Shown one piece after another: positions 17,416 to 25,745 of a stretch of 48,657 nucleotides of DNA. This stretch comes from CAYFTL01 sp964346145. Lineage in GTDB: Bacteria > Bacillota > Clostridia > Christensenellales > Aristaeellaceae. Position numbers and translations under genes: made by a program. The stretch is taken from assembly GCA_964346145.1 (NCBI GenBank), contig CAYFTL010000013.1, positions 1 through 48,657 of the forward strand, given 5' to 3'. Within the stretch, counting starts at the first letter, position 1, and each line of letters begins with the position of its first letter. The notes beneath the pieces were generated by a model. It had not been told where the DNA came from, ran no database searches, and saw only the letters and a list, made by a program, of their open reading frames with translations.

Positions 17416-19359
17416 CTAGTTGATTACGATGTTAAGCTCCTCGTTGGGCGTGAGGGTGTATTCCTGCCCCTGCCAAATGAGCTTGCCACCGCTTACATCG
17501 GCCAAAACCTTGAGCGTGCTGCCATCGCAGGATACGCGCACGCTGCCTTGAGCGAGGGGCACGGTTCCCTCCATCCAATCAAGGCCGCCCAAATCGGGCT
17601 GCACGGTAAAGCCATCCTTATCGGCGGATACGCCCAGGAAATATTTGCCCAGCAGATAGATGGGGCTTGCACCCCACGCGTGGCACAAGCTTTTGCCGTA
17701 GGGCAGGCCGTACATGGCGTAATGTTGTGCACCCTCTTTACGCGGATCGTATTCTTCCCAAATACTGGTGGCGCCCAGCTTGATCATGCCGCCCCAGTAA
17801 TCCAGAATTTGCTGGCGCACGTGATCCAACTTGCCCATTTCGCACCAAGCTTCCATTTCGTAGAACTTAAAATAAGGGGTGGTGATGGGCGAAACGGCAT
17901 CGTTGAGCAGCACATTGTGGATAATCTTATCCCGGCGGCCATTGCCGTCAAAGCCGAAGCGCAGCGCGAACAGGTTGGTGTGGCGGGTAACATAGCGCTT
18001 GCCCGAGACAAAGGAGTCGATATAGGCTCCTTTGGCTTCATCCCAGAAAAGCGTTTCCACCTTGGCGCGCAGCGCGCCGGCCGCCTGCGCATATTGATCG
18101 GGCTTTTCGCCCAGAAGCCGGGCACAATCGGCCATGGTTTCCAGGCATTTTACGAACAAAAACTGCTCGGCACAGTTGGCGCCTTCCTTATCAAGATCGG
18201 CCCAGTCGATGAATATCCAGTCGCCCTCCCGGGGCACTGCCAGCCCTTCCCCATCGGTTCGGGACAGGCAAAAGTGCACAAGGCTCTCCATTAGCGGCCA
18301 CATTTGCCGCACAAAGCTCAAGTTGCCGGTTTGAGCAAAACGCTCGCCGATGCTGATCACCCAATAGAAGGAGTAGTCCATGATGGTGTTTAAGTGGATG
18401 GTCATCGGGTCTTTGCCGCGCAGCGCGATGATGGTGCGCTCGTTGATGGGCTCATCCCGGAACAGATAGTCGTTTACCAGATAGCTTTGGTAGGCGTCCC
18501 CCGACCAAACCCAGCGGTCGCGCTTGATTCCATCCAGGAAAAATTCGCGGCTGTTCAAATGGAAGGTGTGGGCACAAACCTTCCAGATTTTGTTAATGAG
18601 TTCATCAGCACATTTGAACGAGCCTTTGTATTCGAGGGGCAGGTATTCGTATTCGGCGGCGACTTGAGCCTGTCCGGATAGCCAAATGTAACGAAAAGCC
18701 CGCGCCGGCAGCTCGGCCTTGGTCCCTTCGGTCACCCGGTCGCGCACAATACACTCGGGTTCATCCAGCGCCTCTTCCAGCGATTCGCCGTAACAAATTC
18801 GAACCGGCTGGCTGCCGGTTTCCACCGTAAGCCGGGCGAAGGTTTGCTGGCCAAAGTCGTACAGCACGCCATCGTTTACATCCTTAATGGATGCAGGCTC
18901 TATGGCTTTGTAGCAAAACGGAAATATTTCGGGGTTGTCGCTGGGGCGAATGTAATCATCCGAAAAGCCGACCGGCTTGAAATTCTTGTCCTGGCAATCC
19001 ACCAGCCAACCGGCGCCGCTGGAAAGAGCCCCCCCATCCACATAGGCGCAGGGCAGCCCATCGCTCTTGTAGACCAGAATTTGAATGCGTTTGGTGCCTG
19101 CCGGCACCTGCACCAGGCCGCAGGGCGAAGGCACGCCGTCCACCAGCACGTGGCCTATGCCGTTTATGCGCACGTCTATCGTCGTATCTTCGGGCACCTC
19201 CACCGTGCGTACGAAGGCCACGTTGCACCAACAGCTGTCCAGCCGCCAGACCACCGGATAGGGCCAGCTCTTTTCTTCTCGCCGTCCGTGCAACATCATG
19301 GAATGATAAATTTCGTAGTCACCCGGATACCACATCCATTTGGGGATTGGGTTTAGCAT
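17416..19359 (-). CDS. Alpha-L-rhamnosidase (GH78)
   Basis: 647 residues. It lacks a signal peptide, so it is probably cytoplasmic. GH78 enzymes hydrolyse terminal alpha-L-rhamnose. The N-terminal third is beta-sandwich. The (alpha/alpha)6 barrel carries the family block FFLDGIKRDRWVWSGDAYQ near residue 275 and DWIFIDWADLD near 400, which hold the catalytic carboxylates, followed by a C-terminal beta domain with WGASPIYLLGKYFLGV. At 647 residues it is shorter than many GH78 enzymes (about 900), with fewer accessory beta domains at the N-terminus. It faces the GH2-rhaA pair across a shared terminator; its product is the substrate of the RhaA next door. AAAGGAGAATCATT precedes the start. Confidence 0.9.
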   Translation of the reverse strand: MLNPIPKWMWYPGDYEIYHSMMLHGRREEKSWPYPVVWRLDSCWCNVAFVRTVEVPEDTTIDVRINGIGHVLVDGVPSPCGLVQVPAGTKRIQILVYKSDGLPCAYVDGGALSSGAGWLVDCQDKNFKPVGFSDDYIRPSDNPEIFPFCYKAIEPASIKDVNDGVLYDFGQQTFARLTVETGSQPVRICYGESLEEALDEPECIVRDRVTEGTKAELPARAFRYIWLSGQAQVAAEYEYLPLEYKGSFKCADELINKIWKVCAHTFHLNSREFFLDGIKRDRWVWSGDAYQSYLVNDYLFRDEPINERTIIALRGKDPMTIHLNTIMDYSFYWVISIGERFAQTGNLSFVRQMWPLMESLVHFCLSRTDGEGLAVPREGDWIFIDWADLDKEGANCAEQFLFVKCLETMADCARLLGEKPDQYAQAAGALRAKVETLFWDEAKGAYIDSFVSGKRYVTRHTNLFALRFGFDGNGRRDKIIHNVLLNDAVSPITTPYFKFYEMEAWCEMGKLDHVRQQILDYWGGMIKLGATSIWEEYDPRKEGAQHYAMYGLPYGKSLCHAWGASPIYLLGKYFLGVSADKDGFTVQPDLGGLDWMEGTVPLAQGSVRVSCDGSTLKVLADVSGGKLIWQGQEYTLTPNEELNIVIN

Positions 19360-19741
19360 AATGATTCTCCTTTGCGCATATGCATTATCTTTATTAACCT
19401 TATGTTATCACATTTGTGCGGCAAAGAAAACGCGTTTTTACGGTTTGATAAGGTTTTTGATTGGATTTTTCTTTAGAATCTATGCAGACTTTGCTGGGTT
19501 ATACAGGCGCTTCCCCGGGTCTGAATATGAGCGAATATTTAACAAATAATATACCTATCTGGTACACAATTCGGACAGATTGCTCGACGGAAGTATGATG
19601 AAAAAAGCGCCGCCCGAACGATTGTTTAAAACGCTCAAGGCGCCTGGCAGCACGGCCTTAAGGGCTTACACCAAACCCTATCAAGGAACAAAAAAGGCAC
19701 TGCACATAAAAAAATGTAAACCTGGGCCTGCGAGGCCTTCC
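19360..19741. other. Intergenic region without a recognised gene
   Basis: About 380 bases between the rhamnosidase start and the thi promoter. Short open frames exist on the plus strand (19340-19549, 19580-19795), but they lack ribosome sites and look like chance. I see no tRNA, T-box, SRP or 6S RNA signature. Confidence 0.5.
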
Positions 19742-19770
19742 TTGACAATGGTAAACAATAGTTCTATAAT
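19742..19770 (+). promoter_or_regulatory. Consensus sigma-A promoter of the thi operon
   Basis: TTGACA (19742-19747), exactly 17 bases, TATAAT (19765-19770): both hexamers perfect. The riboswitch starts about 15 bases downstream. Confidence 0.95.
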
Positions 19771-19784
19771 TGATTTTGAAAATT

Positions 19785-19868
19785 GGGGAGTCTAATACCG
19801 ATAGGCTGAGAGGAAGCTGTGAGCTTCGACCCATATAACCTGATTTGGATCATGCCAACGCAGGGAAC
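19785..19868 (+). ncRNA. TPP riboswitch (THI element)
   Basis: The conserved TPP aptamer blocks appear in order with correct spacing: GGGGAG (19785), GCTGAGA (19805-19811), GACCC, ACCTGAT (19838-19844), then GCCAACGCAGGGAA (19854-19867). It binds thiamine diphosphate and shuts off the downstream genes when the cofactor is plentiful. The expression platform is the terminator hairpin that follows, so control is probably by premature termination. Confidence 0.97.
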
Positions 19869-19892
19869 ATATTGGATGGCTTTTTTGTTTTG

Positions 19893-19925
19893 CCGCGACA
19901 TATCCAGTATGTCGCGGTATTTTTA
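19893..19925 (+). terminator. Expression-platform terminator of the TPP riboswitch
   Basis: 10-bp stem CCGCGACATA (19893-19902) with TATGTCGCGG (19908-19917), then TATTTTTAT. It lies between the aptamer and the thiX ribosome binding site (19931-19940). Confidence 0.85.
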
Positions 19926-19945
19926 TACAAAAAGGAGAGGTAAAA

Positions 19946-20704
19946 TTGAGAAAAACTGTTCGGCGCGCATTGCCCGTTTTCACAGTGCTGCTGATATGCG
20001 GCCTGTGGGAAGCGGCTGTGCGCGTTGCCCGTATTCCGCTGTATGTGCTGCCCGCGCCAAGCCAAGTTGTATTGGCATTATTTAGCGACTTTCCCGTATT
20101 GTTGCGCCACGCAGCCATCACCACATCAGAGGCTTTGACCGGAATTGTGATCGCCCTGGGGTTGGCGCTGATGCTGGGCATTTTGATGGATGCCTTCCCG
20201 CTGCTGAAGCAATGCATCTACCCCGTGCTGGTGGTTACGCAAACCGTGCCCATGGTGGTGCTGGCGCCCATATTTATTATCTATCTTGGATTTGGCATGG
20301 CCCCCAAAATTGTCACGGTGGTACTGATGTGTTTTTTTCCAATCGCGGTAAGTTTTGCCGATGGAATGGAACAGATCAATCCGGGATACATCAACCTTAT
20401 GCGCTCCTACGGCGCTTCCAAGGCCAAGCTGTACACCCTGGTTAAGATTCCCGCCGCCGTCCCCTCCCTCATTTCGGGACTGAAAGTAGCGGCAACCTAC
20501 AGCATATCCGGCGCGGTGGTCGGCGAATGGGTAGCCGCCCAAAGGGGACTGGGCTACTATTTGATCCGGGTAAAAAACAGCTACATGCTGGACAAAGTAT
20601 TTGCCTGCGTGCTGATGATTGTGCTGCTCAGCCTGCTGATGAACGGCGCCATAGCGCTGGTGCAACGGCTATTCAAACCCAAAACCCGCCAGGTTCAATT
20701 TTAA
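19946..20704 (+). CDS. thiX: Thiamine-precursor ABC transporter permease (ThiX-like)
   Basis: 252 residues from a TTG start at 19946 after AAAGGAGAGG. It is a BPD-type inner-membrane permease with about six helices; the EAA loop is near LMRSYGASKAKLYTLVKIPAAVPSL (around residues 150-175), which contacts the ATPase. The family is that of SsuC/TauC/ThiX permeases. The TPP riboswitch upstream and the NMT1/THI5-type binding protein downstream identify the substrate class as a thiamine pyrimidine precursor (HMP or formylaminopyrimidine). First gene of thiXYZ-tatD. Confidence 0.88.
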   Translation: MRKTVRRALPVFTVLLICGLWEAAVRVARIPLYVLPAPSQVVLALFSDFPVLLRHAAITTSEALTGIVIALGLALMLGILMDAFPLLKQCIYPVLVVTQTVPMVVLAPIFIIYLGFGMAPKIVTVVLMCFFPIAVSFADGMEQINPGYINLMRSYGASKAKLYTLVKIPAAVPSLISGLKVAATYSISGAVVGEWVAAQRGLGYYLIRVKNSYMLDKVFACVLMIVLLSLLMNGAIALVQRLFKPKTRQVQF

Positions 20705-20729
20705 ACAAAAAAATGGAGGTTGTTATATT

Positions 20730-21719
20730 ATGAAAAAACTGTTTGCATGGATTACCCTTCTCGCCCTGCTCCTTGCCCTTGGGCTGCCCGGCATGGCTGA
20801 AGGCGAAAAACAAAAGGTCACCGTTATCCTGGACTATGTGGCCAACACCAACCACACGGGAATGTATGTGGCACTGGACAAGGGATATTACGACCAAGTG
20901 GGCCTGTCGGTGGAGATTATAGAACCCACCGAGGGCGCCACCGCAACCTTGATTTCAGTTGGCAAGGGCGATTTCGGCATCAGCTACCAGGAGGATGTAA
21001 CCATGGCCAAAGCCAGCGCTGATCCGCTGCCCATCAAGGCCATTGCCGCCATCATTCAACATAACACATCGGGCTTTGCCACCGCCAAAGAAAAGAACAT
21101 TACCACGGTAAAGGATTTCGAGGGGAAAACCTACTCAGGCTGGGGCGGTCCGGGAGAAGAGGCCGCACTGAAGGCGGTTATGAAAAACGCCGGCGCCGAT
21201 TTTAGCAAGCTGGAGATGGTGATTTCTGACGGGTTGGGCTTTGAATCACTGCGCGACCGGGTGGACATCATGTGGTTTTACGAAGGCTGGGACAATATAA
21301 AATGTGCCCTGAACGGATTGGATATTCACTATATGGAACTGCGTCAATTGGATGCGCGGCTGGACTACTACACCCCGGTCATTATCGCCAACGAGCAAAG
21401 CTTAAGCGACAATCCAGAGCTTGCCAAGAAGTTCCTGGAAGCCACTGCCCGAGGCTATGCATACGCCATTGAAAATCCTGAAGACAGCGCACAAATTTTG
21501 CACAAGTTTGCGCCCGACAATGACATTGAATTGCTTACCAAATCCCAAATGTATCTGGCCGAAAAATATACGGAAGACGCACCGCGCTGGGGCGAGATGA
21601 AGGCCGAAGTATGGGACGCATACACCGGTTTTCTGACCGAATACGGCGTGATTGAACAGCCAATTGCTGCCGAGGAATGCTACACCAACGATTTTCTCCC
21701 CGAAAAGGAGCTGGACTAA
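20730..21719 (+). CDS. thiY: Thiamine-pyrimidine-precursor binding protein (ThiY, NMT1/THI5-like)
   Basis: 329 residues. The N-terminal signal sequence (KKLFAWITLLALLLALGLPG) ends at an AxA-like site (GMAEG) and contains no lipobox cysteine. The mature protein starts VTVILDYVANTNHTGMYVA, the N-terminus of the NMT1/THI5-like fold that binds HMP or N-formyl-aminopyrimidine; IMWFYEGWDN and the Trp/Tyr-rich segments fit the pyrimidine-stacking site. A typical Bacillota binding protein is lipid anchored, so the missing cysteine is odd: either the signal is uncleaved and anchors the protein, or it is released. Second gene of the TPP-regulated operon. Confidence 0.88.
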   Translation: MKKLFAWITLLALLLALGLPGMAEGEKQKVTVILDYVANTNHTGMYVALDKGYYDQVGLSVEIIEPTEGATATLISVGKGDFGISYQEDVTMAKASADPLPIKAIAAIIQHNTSGFATAKEKNITTVKDFEGKTYSGWGGPGEEAALKAVMKNAGADFSKLEMVISDGLGFESLRDRVDIMWFYEGWDNIKCALNGLDIHYMELRQLDARLDYYTPVIIANEQSLSDNPELAKKFLEATARGYAYAIENPEDSAQILHKFAPDNDIELLTKSQMYLAEKYTEDAPRWGEMKAEVWDAYTGFLTEYGVIEQPIAAEECYTNDFLPEKELD

Positions 21720-21722
21720 TCT

Positions 21723-22457
21723 GTGAAGCTTGAAGTCAACGAACTGTGCGCCGACTACGAGGGCAAGCCGATACTGGATAGAATCAACTTTCAAGTTGCC
21801 CAGGGGCAGTTTGTAAGCCTGCTCGGGCCTTCGGGCTGCGGCAAATCCACGCTGCTCAACCTGCTGTCAGGGCTTTTAAAGCCTAAGAGTGGGAGTGTAT
21901 TTGTCGATGGACAGCAGGTAAAGGGGCTGTCCGACCACTTTGCCTACATGCCCCAGGACGATCTGCTGTTTCCGTGGAAGACGGTGCTGGACAACGTATG
22001 CCTGTATGCCAAGATTCACGGCGGGCTTGAGCAGGCCAAAAAAAATGCGCTGGACAATTTTCCGGCTTTCGGATTGGAAGGCTACCAGAACGCCTACCCC
22101 GACCAATTGTCCGGCGGAATGCGCCAACGCGCTGCGTTTTTGCGCACGGCGCTGTGCAGCGCAGACATACTGCTGCTGGATGAGCCCTTTGGCGCGCTGG
22201 ACGTGATTTCCAGAGGCGATATGCAGGACTGGCTGCTGTCCATCATGCGGCGCGGCCTAAAGCGAACCGCCCTATTGGTTACCCACGATGTGGACGAAGC
22301 CATCTACCTGGCCGACCGCATTCTGGTACTGGGCGGCATGCCCACCCGGATCGTCAACGATATAGACGTTAGCCATCCTGATAAATCCCGAGAATGGCTA
22401 TACGATCAAACCCAGCTGCGCACCCGGATTTTGAACCAAATTAAAGGAGGGGCATAA
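21723..22457 (+). CDS. thiZ: Thiamine-precursor ABC transporter ATPase (ThiZ-like)
   Basis: 244 residues from GTG 21723, three bases after the thiY stop. The ribosome site AAAAGGAG lies inside the end of thiY. Walker A is GPSGCGKST (about residues 37-45), Q-loop MPQDDLLFPW, signature LSGGMRQR, Walker B LLLDEPFGALD and H-loop VTHDVDEA. These place it in the SsuB/TauB/ThiZ subfamily that energises the import of small organic molecules. It completes the importer with the permease and binding protein. Confidence 0.9.
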   Translation: MKLEVNELCADYEGKPILDRINFQVAQGQFVSLLGPSGCGKSTLLNLLSGLLKPKSGSVFVDGQQVKGLSDHFAYMPQDDLLFPWKTVLDNVCLYAKIHGGLEQAKKNALDNFPAFGLEGYQNAYPDQLSGGMRQRAAFLRTALCSADILLLDEPFGALDVISRGDMQDWLLSIMRRGLKRTALLVTHDVDEAIYLADRILVLGGMPTRIVNDIDVSHPDKSREWLYDQTQLRTRILNQIKGGA

Positions 22458-22459
22458 AG

Positions 22460-23182
22460 ATGCTCCCTTTGTGCGATGCCCACGCCCACCTGGGCGATGC
22501 GCTGGAACGAGTAGTCCGCCGAGCACAAAACATTCAGACCATGCTGTGCGCAACCGACCCTATTTCAGCAATAGAAGTGCAAACCCTTTGTACTGCACAT
22601 TCGGCATTTGACGGGTGCTACGGTCTGCACCCATGGCACAGCGCCACCTATTCGATTGAGGAGATGAAACCTTACTACGCCATGGCCTCGGCAATCGGCG
22701 AAATCGGTATGGATTCGGTGTGGTGCGATGTCCCTTTGGAAATACAACGCCGCACTTTTCTGGCGCAGCTGGAGATCGCCGAAGAACTGAATTTGCCTGT
22801 TGTGCTGCATACCAAGGGCTGCGAACGGGAAATTGTCCGGCATATTCGCGGATTAAAGGTGCCCGTATTGGTGCACTGGTTCTCTTGTGAGGATTATTTG
22901 GCAGATTACCTTGCTGAAGATTATTATTTTACAGTGGGACCGGATTTGAAGGCCAATCCGGCGGTGCAGCAGGTTGCCCAATACGTGCCGCTAGACCGAC
23001 TGCTGGTTGAAACCGACGGGCTGAGCGCGGTCAGTTGGGCGCTGAAGGAAGAAGTGACCGCCGAGCAACTGCCCGGCGTGATAACCGACTCTTTGCAGAT
23101 TTTATCTGAAATAAAAAATATTTCTCTCCTGGAAGCCGCTCACCAAATTTTCAGGAATTACGGAAAATTATTTTACAAATGA
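22460..23182 (+). CDS. TatD-family metal-dependent hydrolase in the thi operon
   Basis: 240 residues. The ATG is 2 bases after the thiZ stop, with AAAGGAGGGG overlapping the end of thiZ. All TatD metal ligands are present: DAHAH (residues 6-10), GEIGMD (Glu near 77), LHTK (His near 117), HWF (His near 139) and the ETDG Asp near 188. Most TatD proteins are described as DNases or amidohydrolase-like enzymes. Its place as last gene in a TPP-riboswitch operon of a pyrimidine importer, with no tenA or ylmB amidohydrolase here, suggests that it may process the imported precursor. That role is inference. A strong terminator follows. Confidence 0.85.
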   Translation: MLPLCDAHAHLGDALERVVRRAQNIQTMLCATDPISAIEVQTLCTAHSAFDGCYGLHPWHSATYSIEEMKPYYAMASAIGEIGMDSVWCDVPLEIQRRTFLAQLEIAEELNLPVVLHTKGCEREIVRHIRGLKVPVLVHWFSCEDYLADYLAEDYYFTVGPDLKANPAVQQVAQYVPLDRLLVETDGLSAVSWALKEEVTAEQLPGVITDSLQILSEIKNISLLEAAHQIFRNYGKLFYK

Positions 23183-23185
23183 TGC

Positions 23186-23224
23186 AACTCCACCAAAAGG
23201 GATAAGCCTTTTGGTGGAGTTTTG
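23186..23224 (+). terminator. Intrinsic terminator of the thi operon
   Basis: 14-bp stem, ACTCCACCAAAAGG (23187-23200) with CCTTTTGGTGGAGT (23207-23220), loop GATAAG, then TTTT. Confidence 0.92.
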
Positions 23225-23394
23225 CTAAATGGAAAGTAGATTTGTATTCTATGGAAAATATGCGTTGACGCACGACAAATGAGCTACAGATTTGCCCTTG
23301 CCCTTTTGCCCATATTCCTATAGAATTATGAATGTTTGATAGGCAGTACAAGATTTATTCACTGATGAAGCCTGTGATTTGGAGGGGCTAGGGT

Positions 23395-24639
23395 ATGCAG
23401 TTTAAGCAAAAAATACTCGCCTGGTATCGCCCACAAAATGCGGATATGCGCAGGATCTCAACCGCTGATGGGTTTCGAAGCATATGTGTGCTGCTGGTAG
23501 GATGGTTCCATATTTGGCAGCTTTCCTGGATGGCGCCGGTACTAAAGATCGGCAGCCTAAGGCTGAACTTTAACGCGCCGGTGCGCACCGGCTATATGTT
23601 TGTGGATTTTATGCTGTTGCTCAGCGGATTTTTGTTGCTGCTCCAATACGCATTGCAATACGAAAAGGATGGCAGTTTTCCAAGCACGGCCACCTTTTAT
23701 AAAAAGCGGATGGCGCGCATATTGCCCAGCTACTGGCTAAGCTTGGCCGTCGTGCTGATCGTCCTTCTGACGACCGGCAACACCTACCCGAGCGCCAGAC
23801 AGATGTTTAAAGACATTGCCGCCCACCTGACCTTCACCCACAACCTGTTCCCAGACACCCTGAGTACCCCGCTCAACGGTGTGCTATGGACGTTGGCGGT
23901 TGAGGTGCAGTTTTACCTGCTGTTTCCGTTGATTGGCCGATGGTTTGTAAAGCGCCCCCTCCCCACATATTTGCTGATGGTGGGTGCGGCGTTTGCCTAC
24001 AGGCAGCTTTGGGTGATGAACCAAGCCGACACCGCCGTGTGGGTCAACCGGTTGCCCGCCATGTTGGACGTGTATGCCAACGGCATGCTGGCATGCCTAA
24101 TCTATCTAAAGATCGCCAAGAAAAAGGATAAACCGGTTTGGCAGGGCATACTCTGGACCCTCGGTGCGGTGGTTTGCGCCGTTTTGATTTATTACTTGCT
24201 CAAGGGGCAAGCTGCGCTCTCCCCAATAGCCAAGGTGCGCATAGGCCAATTGCAACGCCGGTTTGCATTTTCAGCACTGGGCTCTCTGTTTATCTTATGT
24301 AGCGCATTTAGTGTCGGGCTAATGCGGTGGGTATTGAGCAACAAACTGATGCGCTGGTGCGCCGGAATTTCCTTCCAATTTTATATTTGGCATCAATACA
24401 TTGCTGCCCAGATGATCAGCCGGGGATTTCCGCCATCGGTTTCCCCTACCCCAAACCAGGTAAGTGAACAGCCCTGGCAGACTCAATACGTGCTGATTTG
24501 GCTGGCGGCAACACTGGGGATTTCGAGCTTGCTCACCTACGCATTCGAGCAGCCCATCGCCAAACGGCTTAGCGCAAGGTTTATCGACAAGCCCAAAAAC
24601 AAAAGCGGCGTGCAAAACAGCCACGCCGGAAGAATATAA
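23395..24639 (+). CDS. Acyltransferase family 3 membrane protein
   Basis: 414 residues with about ten hydrophobic helices. The N-terminus has the family pattern STADGFRSICVLLVGWFHIW, where Arg and the His about ten residues later are the catalytic-type pair of acyltransferase-3 (OafA/NolL/WecH) proteins. It is followed by FVDFMLLLSGFLL and FYKKRMARILPSYWL. These proteins O-acylate cell-wall polymers, exopolysaccharides or other surface sugars. GGAGGGG lies 8 bases before the ATG. The DUF188 gene follows after 10 bases. The acceptor is unknown. Confidence 0.88.
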   Translation: MQFKQKILAWYRPQNADMRRISTADGFRSICVLLVGWFHIWQLSWMAPVLKIGSLRLNFNAPVRTGYMFVDFMLLLSGFLLLLQYALQYEKDGSFPSTATFYKKRMARILPSYWLSLAVVLIVLLTTGNTYPSARQMFKDIAAHLTFTHNLFPDTLSTPLNGVLWTLAVEVQFYLLFPLIGRWFVKRPLPTYLLMVGAAFAYRQLWVMNQADTAVWVNRLPAMLDVYANGMLACLIYLKIAKKKDKPVWQGILWTLGAVVCAVLIYYLLKGQAALSPIAKVRIGQLQRRFAFSALGSLFILCSAFSVGLMRWVLSNKLMRWCAGISFQFYIWHQYIAAQMISRGFPPSVSPTPNQVSEQPWQTQYVLIWLAATLGISSLLTYAFEQPIAKRLSARFIDKPKNKSGVQNSHAGRI

Positions 24640-24649
24640 AGGAGACACT

Positions 24650-25102
24650 ATGCAGTTGTTGATTGACGCGGATGGCTGCCCAGTGGTAGATATATCCATC
24701 CTGATAGCCCAGGAATACGGCGTTCCGGTGGCGCTGGTGTGCGACTCGTCCCACCAGATGGACCGGGAAGGGGCGACCACCCATTATGTATCCAAGGGGG
24801 CCGACAGCGCCGATTTCTATCTTGTCAATCTGGCCAAAAAAGGGGATGTGGTGGTCACACAGGACTATGGCCTGGCCGCGATGTGCCTGGCGCGCGGCTG
24901 CCGTGCACTCAACCAAAACGGGATGGAATTTGGCGAAAACAACATTGATTTGCTGCTTTTTCAGCGCCATGAAGCCAAAAAAATCCGCCGCGCCGGCGGC
25001 AGACTGCGGGGACCAGCCCCGCGCACCCAAAACCAAGATGCTGCATTTGCAACTGCGCTGCGCACCATACTGGCAGAAACAACCGGCTCCAATGCGGATT
25101 AA
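24650..25102 (+). CDS. DUF188 (YaiI/YqxD, UPF0178) family protein
   Basis: 150 residues matching the UPF0178 family: IDADGCPVVD at the N-terminus, DSSHQMDREG, VTQDYGLAAMCLARG and RRAGGRLRGPAPRT. The fold is PIN-like with conserved acidic residues, suggesting a nuclease, but no function is established. AAAGGAGACACT precedes the ATG. It shares the stop region with the convergent thioesterase: the two stop codons overlap in the palindrome TTAA at 25099-25102. Confidence 0.92.
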   Translation: MQLLIDADGCPVVDISILIAQEYGVPVALVCDSSHQMDREGATTHYVSKGADSADFYLVNLAKKGDVVVTQDYGLAAMCLARGCRALNQNGMEFGENNIDLLLFQRHEAKKIRRAGGRLRGPAPRTQNQDAAFATALRTILAETTGSNAD

Positions 25103-25578
25103 AAGGCTTCCAGCTTGCGCTGTTTGCGCAAATTTTGCCGGCGCTTTCCAGCATCCCACTCCATGCGGTCCTCTTCCGTTTCCAGAATAAGACCCGGAAC
25201 TTGGGTTGGCTTTTCATCTTTGTCCAGCGCGACAAACACCAAATAAGCGCGGTTAATACGCCTGCGCTCCCCGGACAATTCTTCCACAAAGGTGTCCACG
25301 CGCACTTCCATGGAAGTACGCCCCACGTGGGTCATGCGACCCACCAACAGCACCGTGTCGTTCACGTAAGCCGGCAACTGAAACTGTAAATTATCGATTG
25401 CGGCCGTGGTTACTTCGCAATTGGAGTGCCGGCGCGCTACGACACCAGCTACCACATCGATCCACTCCATCAGCTTGCCGCCAAAAAGGCGCTTGTAACC
25501 ATTGATGTGGGCAGGCATTAGGATATGTATTTGTTCGGTGTATGATTCCTTCACCTTTTTATTGATTGCTCTCTCCAT
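25099..25578 (-). CDS. Hotdog-fold acyl-CoA thioesterase (YciA/BACH-like)
   Basis: 159 residues. The hotdog signature HINGYKRLFGGKLMEWIDVVAG resembles YciA/BACH thioesterases, followed by DNLQFQLPAYVNDTVLLVG and the C-terminal YLVFVALDKDEKP. These hydrolyse acyl-CoA thioesters in the cytoplasm, usually as hexamers. GAGGAGATATCA precedes the ATG. The 3' end overlaps the convergent DUF188 gene by 4 bases. Confidence 0.88.
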   Translation of the reverse strand: MERAINKKVKESYTEQIHILMPAHINGYKRLFGGKLMEWIDVVAGVVARRHSNCEVTTAAIDNLQFQLPAYVNDTVLLVGRMTHVGRTSMEVRVDTFVEELSGERRRINRAYLVFVALDKDEKPTQVPGLILETEEDRMEWDAGKRRQNLRKQRKLEAF

Positions 25579-25616
25579 TGATATCTCCTCGGAAAGTAAT
25601 TTGTATAGACCGTGAT

Positions 25617-25635
25617 CCGGTTTATTGATAACCGG
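25617..25635. promoter_or_regulatory. CCGGTT inverted repeat (candidate operator)
   Basis: CCGGTT (25617-25622), 7 bases, AACCGG (25630-25635). A further CCGGTTAT half site lies at 25686-25693. The repeat covers the -35 of the rightward promoter (TTGATA 25625-25630) and lies 39 bases upstream of the leftward thioesterase start. No regulator gene is adjacent. Confidence 0.5.
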
Positions 25636-25652
25636 AATGCGAATTTTATAAT
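25625..25652 (+). promoter_or_regulatory. Promoter of the URO-D family gene
   Basis: TTGATA (25625-25630), 16 bases, TATAAT (25647-25652). Confidence 0.65.
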
Positions 25653-25745
25653 CAAAAATAGTTCTACTACCGAAATGGTAGCACGCCGGTTATTCCAATG
25701 TCAACGCAACCAAGCATATTTGCTTGTAAATTAAGGAGGATGTTC

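Noticed and set aside
17413..18294. Plus-strand open frame (293 codons) opposite the rhamnosidase
   Set aside because: Antisense to the conserved GH78 barrel; no motif or ribosome site.
19340..19549. Small hydrophobic open frame upstream of the thi promoter
   Set aside because: It begins inside the rhamnosidase start region and has no ribosome binding site; composition is that of AT-rich spacer.
19560..19740. T-box, SRP RNA or 6S RNA between the rhamnosidase and thi genes
   Set aside because: No T-box motif, no GGUCAGG-type SRP helix and no convincing long bulged hairpin.
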